From DATKXU01 sp035528905 (lineage in GTDB: Bacteria; Armatimonadota; UBA5829; DTJY01): DNA of 46,644 bases. The position numbers and the translations under genes are program-made. The notes under the pieces were generated by a model, which was given only the letters and a program-made list of their open reading frames with translations, did no database searches and was not told where the DNA came from. The DNA lies in assembly GCA_035528905.1 (NCBI GenBank), contig DATKXU010000011.1, positions 1 through 46,644 on the forward strand. Reading direction: 5' to 3'. Of the stretch, positions 41,100 through 46,644 are shown piece after piece (within the stretch, counting starts at the first letter, position 1; each line of letters starts with the position of its first letter).

Positions 41100-42089
41100 A
41101 TGTCAGAGAAGATCAGGATCGGCATGATCGGGTGCGGTGGAATCGCACACCACCACGTGAAGCGGCTTATGGAGATACCAGAGGCCCATATAGTCGCGCT
41201 GAACGATACGAGCGATGCCAGCATCGCGCGCATGCACGAGAAGTTTCCCCAAACCAGCGGGCTTCCGGTGTTCACGGATTACCGCGAGATGCTCGACAGC
41301 GTGGAACTCGATGCTGTCGAGATCGCCACGCCGCACACACTCCATTTCCAGCAGGCCATGGACTCCATTGACCGCGGGCTGCACGTTCTCCTTGAGAAGC
41401 CCATGGTGTGCACCGTTGATCATGCAAAGAAGCTGATCGCCAACGCCAAGGAGAAGGACCGCATCCTCGTACTATCATATCAGAGGCACTATCAGCCCCA
41501 GTTCCGCTACATGAAGAAAGCGATCGCGGAAGGCCAGCTCGGCCGGATCACGTACATCTCCGCCCTCCAGTGCCAGGCGTGGAAGAAGATGACCGCAAAT
41601 AGCTGGCGCCAAAACCCGGCTCTCAGCGGCGGCGGCCAGTTGAACGACTCCGGCAGCCACTTGCTCGATATAATCCTGTGGATCACCGGCCTGGCCGTTG
41701 ACGAGGTCTATGGATACATTGACAACTGCGGGGTGCCCGTGGACATCAACTCCGCCCTCTCCCTGAAGTTCGCAAATGGGGCTCAGGGTACCGTCAGCGT
41801 CGTAGGCGATTCCGTCTGCGGCTGGTACGAAGACTTCACTATCTGGGGCGAGAAAGGCGTTCTATTCTACCGGAACGGCCAGCTAAGCCACTGCGGCCCC
41901 GACGGCCAGGTCTTCCAACCGGACGATATGCCGGAAGCCGGAAATCCCGACAAGAACTTGATTGACGCTATTCTGGGGCGCGACATCGTCTGGGCGCCGC
42001 CCGTATGCGGCCTCCGAGTTATAGAGCTGACAGAAGCCGCATGGAAGTCGGCCAAGGTCGGCAAGCCGGTGAAGGTCGAGAGCCCATAG
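41100..42089 (+). CDS. Gfo/Idh/MocA-family oxidoreductase
   Basis: The NAD(P)-binding Rossmann motif RIGMIGCGGIAHHH is at residues 5-18. The catalytic EKP appears in HVLLEKPMVCTVDHAKK. The C-terminal domain has GGGQLNDSGSHLLDIILWITG, where D and H are typical catalytic residues in this family. It likely oxidises or reduces a sugar or sugar nucleotide. At 329 residues the length is usual. AGGAG precedes ATG 41100. The substrate cannot be deduced; inositol, hexose and UDP-hexuronate dehydrogenases share these motifs. It follows kdsA but no known Kdo pathway uses this family. Confidence 0.87.
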   Translation: MSEKIRIGMIGCGGIAHHHVKRLMEIPEAHIVALNDTSDASIARMHEKFPQTSGLPVFTDYREMLDSVELDAVEIATPHTLHFQQAMDSIDRGLHVLLEKPMVCTVDHAKKLIANAKEKDRILVLSYQRHYQPQFRYMKKAIAEGQLGRITYISALQCQAWKKMTANSWRQNPALSGGGQLNDSGSHLLDIILWITGLAVDEVYGYIDNCGVPVDINSALSLKFANGAQGTVSVVGDSVCGWYEDFTIWGEKGVLFYRNGQLSHCGPDGQVFQPDDMPEAGNPDKNLIDAILGRDIVWAPPVCGLRVIELTEAAWKSAKVGKPVKVESP

Positions 42090-42099
42090 TGCGCATTCG

Positions 42100-42176
42100 C
42101 GACAGGGCGACAGGGAGAATGGGGGAATGGGAGACAACGTCGAATCTCCAACCTCCAACCTGGAACTTGAAACCTG
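42100..42176. repeat. word-like repeats after the Gfo/Idh/MocA gene, including a half-element of the GGTTCCAAG family
   Basis: CGACAGGG occurs twice at 42100-42115, followed by GAGAATGGG and GGAATGGGAGA. From 42146 to 42176 the words CTCCAACCTCCAACC and TGGAACTTGAAACCTG form a single arm of the family at 2371 and 41020, without a matching left arm. From 42177 to 42340 no gene, RNA or other element could be recognised. Confidence 0.65.
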
Positions 42177-42340
42177 CATGCCTTCCCTATACATTCCATC
42201 GCCTCGTCACAGTGTCCATATCGTGATCTCCCGGTGAACGAGCCCGTCCTTTGGCGCCGCTCGCATGCCTCATCATCTCAGCGTCCTTGGGAGCAGACGT
42301 TAACCGCACGTGATATTTTCTTGATATTTCCTCCGAAGGG

Positions 42341-42369
42341 TTGACATCTCCCAGCGGTTGCGGTATCAT
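42341..42369 (+). promoter_or_regulatory. strong sigma-70-type promoter for the NlpC/P60 gene
   Basis: A perfect TTGACA (42341-42346) and TATCAT (42364-42369) are separated by the optimal 17 bases. Transcription would start near 42376. This is the best housekeeping promoter match seen in the window. It leaves a leader of about 146 bases before the TTG start at 42522. Confidence 0.75.
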
Positions 42370-42375
42370 GGCGAG

Positions 42376-42521
42376 CGGTGCGGCATGGTGAGACGGCGTC
42401 CGGCCAGATGGAGCTTCTCGGCATGCAGATACGGTGCATCCTGAGCAGGCCGGAGACGGTTACGAGGACGCTGTCGGCGCCATGAACACCCGGGCTCCAA
42501 GCCCGATAGGGAGATGACGTT
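42376..42521 (+). promoter_or_regulatory. long structured 5' leader of the NlpC/P60 hydrolase gene
   Basis: The leader holds a 7-bp stem TCCGGCC (42400-42406) with GGCCGGA further on (about 42448-42454). A smaller hairpin ATGCA with TGCAT lies inside it. Just before the Shine-Dalgarno AGGGAG, CGGGCT (42491-42496), loop CCA and AGCCCG (42500-42505) form a tight hairpin. Genes for cell-wall hydrolases often carry riboswitches such as the c-di-AMP ydaO class, but I could not fit the ydaO or GEMM consensus. It may be a new or diverged regulatory RNA, or simply a long leader. Confidence 0.4.
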
Positions 42522-43364
42522 TTGGAAACAAACGCCTATCGAACCCCGCGGATTGGCTTGGCAGCAGTTGCAGTTCTGTTGTTGTTCGCAGGAGAGTGTT
42601 TCGCTGCGCAGACCTACAAGGTCCGCAGGGGAGACACCCTACATTTGATAGCCAAGAGGTTCGGCACCACTATTACCGCCCTTCAGAAGGCGAACCGCTT
42701 ACGTTCTCCCAACTTAATCCGCGCAGGCCGGATTCTCACGATACCCTCCAAAGTCAGCGTCCCAGCGTCCCGGCCGGTCACGTACGGACATGCAACGACA
42801 GACCGCCTGGAAGTCACATCCGATGGCAAGCGAATTGCGACGGTGGCGAAGGGCGAGCGGTTCGTAGTCCTGGGCAGAGACGGCCAGAAGTTCAACATCA
42901 AGCTGGCGGATGGGAGGACAGGCTGGGTCCAGGCGGACGCAGCAACTCTAGAGGACAGCGGGCAGGCCCTGCCGGCCGGCGATTCGTCGTGGTCGCGGAG
43001 ACACGACCTAGTGCGCACCGCCTTGGCCTACCGAGGATCGAGGTACAGGCACGGAGGTTCCTCCGGCCGCGGCTTTGACTGCTCCGGTTTTGTGAAGTTT
43101 GTCTATGGCACCAAGGGCATAAAGCTCCCGCACGACTCGCGGGCGCTCTTCAAACACGGAAAGCTGGTCGCCGAGTCCGATCTCCAGCCCGGCGACGTCC
43201 TATTCTTCGCCAACACATACCGGCGCGGGATCTCCCACGTAGGCATCTACATTGGGAATGGGAAATTCATCCACGCCTCCACACATCGCCGGGGGGTTCG
43301 CGTTGACAATCTAAATACGGACTACTACCGGCGCCACTACGCAGGCGCCAGGCGCATCGAGTAG
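42522..43364 (+). CDS. secreted LysM-SH3-NlpC/P60 peptidoglycan hydrolase
   Basis: A signal peptide (IGLAAVAVLLLFAGECFA) is followed by a LysM domain, YKVRRGDTLHLIAKRFGTTITALQKAN, that binds peptidoglycan. The middle region VTSDGKRIATVAKGERFVVLGRDGQKFNIKLADGRTGWV is an SH3-like domain. The C-terminal 120 residues are NlpC/P60, with the catalytic Cys in RGFDCSGFVKFVYG and the His in ISHVGIYIGNGKFIHAS. The enzyme should cleave peptide stems during wall remodelling. The start is TTG 42522 with AGGGAG nine bases upstream. It has its own promoter and long leader. Its end is seven bases from the convergent metG end, and no terminator was seen between them. Confidence 0.93.
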   Translation: METNAYRTPRIGLAAVAVLLLFAGECFAAQTYKVRRGDTLHLIAKRFGTTITALQKANRLRSPNLIRAGRILTIPSKVSVPASRPVTYGHATTDRLEVTSDGKRIATVAKGERFVVLGRDGQKFNIKLADGRTGWVQADAATLEDSGQALPAGDSSWSRRHDLVRTALAYRGSRYRHGGSSGRGFDCSGFVKFVYGTKGIKLPHDSRALFKHGKLVAESDLQPGDVLFFANTYRRGISHVGIYIGNGKFIHASTHRRGVRVDNLNTDYYRRHYAGARRIE

Positions 43365-43371
43365 CTGCGTC

Positions 43372-45306
43372 CTACCTGACCGTCGAACCCGGAGGAACTT
43401 CCTTATCCGGCTCGAGCAGCACTGCTGTCCCGTCAACGTCTGCGGCTAGCAGCATTCCCCTCGATTCGACACCCCGGATTGTGGCCGGCGCAAGGTTCGC
43501 TATCACGACGACCTGCTTCCCGACTAGCTCCTCCGGACTGTACCACTGCGCAATCCCTGCCACCATGGGCCTCAGTTCGGCCCCGATGTCCACGGTCAGC
43601 TGAAGAAGCTTGCTCGCGCCGGGAACTCTGTCGGCAGCGACGATCTTGCCTACCCTGAGATCGAGCCTCTTGAATTCGTCGAACGATATCTGCTCCACCT
43701 GTTCCTCCTCTATCGGCGCTGGTTCGGCAGCCGCGCGCCTTGTGTCTACCCTGGGGAATATCGGCTTCGGCGACCGCGTATGCGTTCCAGGCTTCAGCCG
43801 GCCCCAGGTCTCCGCGTCAACCCACTTCTGACTGGCGAGAGGCTCCTCGATGCCCAACTGCTCCCAGATCGCCTCTGCCGCCGACGGCATGAACGGCTGA
43901 ATCAGAATGGCTATGGCGCGCACTGTCTCAAGCACCGTATAGAGCACCGTGTCCAGCTTGGCGCGGCATGTCTCATCCTTCGCCAGCTTCCATGGCGCCT
44001 GCTCCTCCATGTATTTGTTCGCGCGGCCGATCACAGCCCAAATCGCCTGAAGAGCCTCGCTGAATTGCAGACGGTCTATGTGATTGGCGACCTCGTTGGC
44101 TGTGGCGGTGACCAGATCGCTGAAGGCCTGCGTCTCTCGATCATCCGGCTGTGGCACGATCCCGCCGCGGTGCTTATGCAGCAGCGGCAGCGTCCTGTTC
44201 AGCAGATTGCCCAGATCGTTGGCGAGGTCGGAGTTGAACCTTCCGATGAGGCCGCCCACAGAGAAATCGCCGTCCAGCCCGAAAGTTACCTCGCGCATGA
44301 GGTAGTATCGGACGGCATCCACAGCAACATCCACATCGGCTCCGGACATAGCGGCGAGATCCTCCGCCACCGTGACGGGGGAGACCGCATTGCCCTTGGA
44401 CTTCGACATCTTCTCGCCCTCAACCGTCCAGAAACCGTGGGCGAAGATTCGCCTCGGCTGATCCACACCCAGCGCCATCAACATCGCGGGCCAAAGGGTG
44501 GAATGGAAGCGCACAAAGATGTCCTTACCGACGAGCTGCACATCAGCAGGCCACGTCTCCGAAAACTTCTTCTCGTCCGAAAGATAGCCGGCCACGGTCA
44601 GGTAGTTCAGGAGGGCGTCGAACCAGACGTAGATCACCTGCTTCAGATCGCCGGGGACGAGTATGCCCCAGCCGTATGCCTTGCGGGTCATGCACGCATC
44701 CCTCAGCCCGGCCTTGATGAAGCTGACCACTTCGTTCTTCCTGGACTCAGGGCCGAGGAAGTCGGGGTGTTCGTCTATGTATTGGAGAAGGCGGTCGGCA
44801 TAGGCGGATAGGCGGAAGAAGTAGTTTTCCTCTTCCACCCAGCGAACGGGCTTCCTGCATTCGGGGTTCGGGCAAAAGCCGTCCGCAACCTCGGCCTCAC
44901 GAAAGAAGGTCTCGTCCGAGACGCAGTACCAGCCCTTGTACACGTCCTTGTAGATGTCGCCCTGGGCGACCAGCTTCTGGAAGGCGGCTTCGACGACCGC
45001 ACGATGCCTCGGCTCGGTCGTGCGGATGAAATCGTCGTAGGCGATGTGCATCCGGCCCCAGGCTTCCGTCCATCGCGGAACTATGTTATCCACAAACTCC
45101 TGTGTGGGCAAGCCCTGTGCGTCTGCCGCCTCCGCGACCTTAATGGCGTTCTCATCCGTGCCCGTGGCGGAGAGCACCTTATGGCCCTGAAGGCGTTTCA
45201 ACCTGGCAACTACATCGGCGGCAATGGTAGTGGATGCATTTCCCACGTGCGGGACGTCGGTAAGGTAGTAGATCGGGGTGGTGATATAGAAAACCTTGTC
45301 GGACAA
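43372..45306 (-). CDS. metG: methionyl-tRNA synthetase (MetG) with C-terminal tRNA-binding domain
   Basis: MetG charges tRNA-Met. The N-terminus KVFYITTPIYYLTDVPHVGNA holds the HxGN form of the HIGH motif. One zinc knuckle is visible as CPNPEC, with the other ligands likely nearby. The GEKMSKSKGNAVSP block carries KMSKS. The C-terminal domain from about residue 540 (FDEFKRLDLRVGKIVAADRVPGASKLLQLTVDIG) is the EMAP/Trbp111-type tRNA-binding module. I chose TTG 45306 because AGGGGG is about nine bases upstream and the protein N-terminus matches there. An ATG at 45372 would overlap fmdB. It is the last gene of the ricT-fmdB-metG unit. Confidence 0.95.
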   Translation of the reverse strand: MSDKVFYITTPIYYLTDVPHVGNASTTIAADVVARLKRLQGHKVLSATGTDENAIKVAEAADAQGLPTQEFVDNIVPRWTEAWGRMHIAYDDFIRTTEPRHRAVVEAAFQKLVAQGDIYKDVYKGWYCVSDETFFREAEVADGFCPNPECRKPVRWVEEENYFFRLSAYADRLLQYIDEHPDFLGPESRKNEVVSFIKAGLRDACMTRKAYGWGILVPGDLKQVIYVWFDALLNYLTVAGYLSDEKKFSETWPADVQLVGKDIFVRFHSTLWPAMLMALGVDQPRRIFAHGFWTVEGEKMSKSKGNAVSPVTVAEDLAAMSGADVDVAVDAVRYYLMREVTFGLDGDFSVGGLIGRFNSDLANDLGNLLNRTLPLLHKHRGGIVPQPDDRETQAFSDLVTATANEVANHIDRLQFSEALQAIWAVIGRANKYMEEQAPWKLAKDETCRAKLDTVLYTVLETVRAIAILIQPFMPSAAEAIWEQLGIEEPLASQKWVDAETWGRLKPGTHTRSPKPIFPRVDTRRAAAEPAPIEEEQVEQISFDEFKRLDLRVGKIVAADRVPGASKLLQLTVDIGAELRPMVAGIAQWYSPEELVGKQVVVIANLAPATIRGVESRGMLLAADVDGTAVLLEPDKEVPPGSTVR

Positions 45307-45355
45307 CGCGCTAGTCCCCCTGTGAGGCAGCACAGACGATAGACCGCAGTCTTCC

Positions 45356-45580
45356 CTACTTACATCCGGCACAACTGGACTTGCTGCAGGCGCTGCAACC
45401 GGATGAGGACGGAGCCGATCCGCCTCCGCTGCTGCTCCTGGAGTAGAACGATGATATCAAACGCTTCACGTCGCTGCTCTGGCAACTGGGGCAGCAGACA
45501 CCCGCGACACCCGCGCCCATCCCGCACAGCTTCTCAAACCTCGTTCGGCATTTGAGACATTCGAACTCGTATACGGGCAT
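45356..45580 (-). CDS. FmdB-family zinc-ribbon protein
   Basis: The N-terminus MPVYEFECLKCRTRFEKL and the later CCPSCQSSDVKRLIS form the two-CxxC zinc ribbon of the FmdB family. The C-terminal tail is rich in Ser, Gly and Cys (SSSGCSACSKSSCAGCK), usual in this family. It has 74 residues. Its function is unknown; many members sit next to translation genes, and here it lies between ricT and metG. ATG 45580 is followed by the gene with a short gap to ricT. Confidence 0.88.
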   Translation of the reverse strand: MPVYEFECLKCRTRFEKLCGMGAGVAGVCCPSCQSSDVKRLISSFYSRSSSGGGSAPSSSGCSACSKSSCAGCK

Positions 45581-45589
45581 CGCTCTCTC

Positions 45590-46483
45590 CTACGCCTCCT
45601 CCTCTGTCGAGCCACCGTCATCAGCTTTCGGTGGAGACTCGGCCGCCTCGCGCGCATGAGAGCCGGAGACGCTGTCCTCAGCCGCAGCCTCTCGGATGAT
45701 ATCGCTTGCGGCGCACTGCAGAACTATGCCATCCTCAAGCTGTACGGCGGCAGTCTCCTTGATCACATTCACCTCGACAACCTTGCCGCCGCCTTTCGGA
45801 GTCATCACGATGGAGCCGACCGCAGGAAGCCTGGACTTCACTTCCTTGTATATCGGATACTCGAACTTCAGACAGCACATCAACTTCCCGCATAATCCTG
45901 AGAACTTCAGCGGGTTCAGGAACAGGCTCTGCTCCTTGGCCATCTTCATGGACACCGGATCGAAGCCGCTGAGGAAGCTCGAGCAGCAGAGAGCCCTGCC
46001 GCATGAGCCCATTCCGCCGAAGAGCTTGGCCTCGTCGCGCACGCCTACTTGGTGGAGCTGGACTCTCGTCTTGAGCGTGCCCGCTAGATCCTTCACCAGC
46101 TCCCTGAAATCCACTCTGGTCTCGGCTGAGAAATAGAAGGTCACTTGAGAGCCGTCGAAGCAGTACTCGGCGTCAATCAGTTTCATCGGAAGGCTGTGGG
46201 CCTGTATCTTATCCTGGCAAGTGCCGAACGCCTGCTTCTCCTTCCGCCTGTTCGACTCCTCCTGCTCCATGTCGCCGCCGGTGGCTTTGCGAACGACCTT
46301 CTTCAGCGGCGGAACGATCTCCTCATCCGGCACGTCCTTGGGCTCAAGCATTACCTCGCCAAACTCGATGCCCCGGGCCGTCTCCGCAATCACAAAGTCC
46401 CCCTCGCGGAGGTCGAGGCCGCCGGGGTCGAAGTAGTAGACCTTGCCAACCTTCTTGAAACTGACGCCCACTACAATAGGCAT
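45590..46483 (-). CDS. ricT: PSP1-domain protein, RicT/YaaT family
   Basis: RicT with RicA and RicF forms the Y-complex that carries [4Fe-4S] clusters and affects RNA processing and sporulation control in Bacillus. The N-terminus VVGVSFKKVGKVYYFDPGGLDLREGDFVIAETARGIEFGEV is the PSP1 opening. The cluster-binding cysteines are in GSCGRALCCSSFL and GLCGKLMCCLKFEY. The C-terminal tail is acidic and low in complexity. I chose ATG 46483, preceded by GAGGAT; a longer start at 46609 would fall inside the -10 box of the promoter at 46600-46628. The length is 297 residues. RicA and RicF partners are not in the window. Confidence 0.93.
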   Translation of the reverse strand: MPIVVGVSFKKVGKVYYFDPGGLDLREGDFVIAETARGIEFGEVMLEPKDVPDEEIVPPLKKVVRKATGGDMEQEESNRRKEKQAFGTCQDKIQAHSLPMKLIDAEYCFDGSQVTFYFSAETRVDFRELVKDLAGTLKTRVQLHQVGVRDEAKLFGGMGSCGRALCCSSFLSGFDPVSMKMAKEQSLFLNPLKFSGLCGKLMCCLKFEYPIYKEVKSRLPAVGSIVMTPKGGGKVVEVNVIKETAAVQLEDGIVLQCAASDIIREAAAEDSVSGSHAREAAESPPKADDGGSTEEEA

Positions 46484-46599
46484 GATATCCTCATACAAGG
46501 GCCAAACGGTTTTTGCCGCCTGCGTAAGTGTCGAACGAATCGTGCCGCAGGTCCAGGGCAGGATTCGCCTGCGCCTCGCCTGACCGCACACGATAGCGT

Positions 46600-46628
46600 A
46601 TTCTAACACAATTGCGGCGCGCCTTCAA
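46600..46628 (-). promoter_or_regulatory. sigma-70-type promoter for ricT-fmdB-metG
   Basis: On the minus strand TTGAAG (complement of 46623-46628) and TAGAAT (complement of 46600-46605) are separated by 17 bases. Transcription would start near 46593, giving a leader of about 110 bases. The position supports ATG 46483 as the ricT start. Confidence 0.65.
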
Positions 46629-46644
46629 GGTTGGGGACGGTGGC

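Noticed and set aside
1261..42089. A dedicated 8-amino-Kdo or ManNAc3NAcA pathway built from the DegT aminotransferase and the Gfo/Idh/MocA enzyme
   Set aside because: The two genes are 40 kb apart, and the other required enzymes were not seen beside either.
1114..42176. CRISPR array as an explanation of the repeats
   Set aside because: Repeat units are short and imperfect, spacers are not of uniform length, and no cas gene is present.
42187..42369. 60-codon minus-strand frame before the NlpC/P60 gene
   Set aside because: It covers the strong TTGACA-TATCAT promoter, and no family resemblance or clear ribosome-binding site was seen.
42376..42521. c-di-AMP (ydaO) or c-di-GMP (GEMM) riboswitch
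   Set aside because: The position before a wall hydrolase is suggestive, but the conserved core strings of either class could not be placed.

Overview
The window is 46.6 kb of chromosome from a diderm (outer-membrane) bacterium, roughly 58-60% G+C by eye, almost fully coding and mostly on the + strand. Direct evidence for an LPS-bearing outer membrane is a near-complete lipid A/Kdo/heptose gene set (lpxD, lpxC, fabZ, lpxA, lpxB, msbA-type exporter, waaA, lpxK, hldA, rfaE2-kdsB, kdsA) together with bamA, tamB and ompH/skp. The right end carries ricT/PSP1, an FmdB zinc ribbon and metG, a set usual in Firmicutes-like lineages. A diderm outside Proteobacteria, for instance Armatimonadota or a neighbouring phylum, would fit both sets; this assignment is inference, not seen directly.

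Layout: 1-220 two tRNAs (Phe GAA, Thr CGT). 354-6714 surface-sugar and methyl-cycle genes: galU, a DegT/DnrJ aminotransferase, a ManC/GMPP-like nucleotidyltransferase, a SAH-hydrolase-family enzyme, a WecG/TagA glycosyltransferase and a PfkB kinase. 6711-7398 comF, which is frameshifted. 7480-9202 a minus-strand island with a BglII-like restriction endonuclease, its beta-class DNA methyltransferase and an unrecognised 70-residue protein. 9476-11149 lipB-lipA. 11159-18526 tamB, an ECF sigma factor and bamA. 18628-28750 ompH-lpxD-lpxC-fabZ-lpxA-lpxB-msbA-DUF374 acyltransferase-waaA-lpxK, a tightly coupled lipid A operon. 28752-37873 nine LPS core/glycan assembly genes (two GT9 heptosyltransferase-like, four GT4, one GT2, two methyltransferases). 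37851-41018 hldA, an rfaE2-kdsB gene fusion and kdsA. 41100-42089 a Gfo/Idh/MocA oxidoreductase. 42522-43364 a LysM-SH3-NlpC/P60 cell-wall hydrolase behind a strong promoter and a 146-nt leader. 43372-46483 (minus) metG, fmdB-like and ricT, converging on it.

The genes form one biosynthetic theme: sugar nucleotides are activated (GalU, ManC-like, HldA/RfaE2, KdsA/KdsB), lipid A is built and primed with Kdo (Lpx, WaaA), flipped (MsbA-like), elongated by the glycosyltransferases, while BamA, TamB and Skp build the outer-membrane protein layer.

Most interesting: (1) the in-frame RfaE2-KdsB fusion joining the heptose and Kdo nucleotide-activation steps; (2) several unrelated families of short word-like repeats, many forming inverted repeats, placed at the 3' ends of genes and in three cases supplying the stop codon; (3) the BglII-like restriction-modification island with a novel small partner; (4) the degenerate heptosyltransferase fragment at 32880-32967; (5) the structured leader before the NlpC/P60 gene; (6) a set of alternative hairpins before bamA. 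About nine genes start with TTG, a high share.
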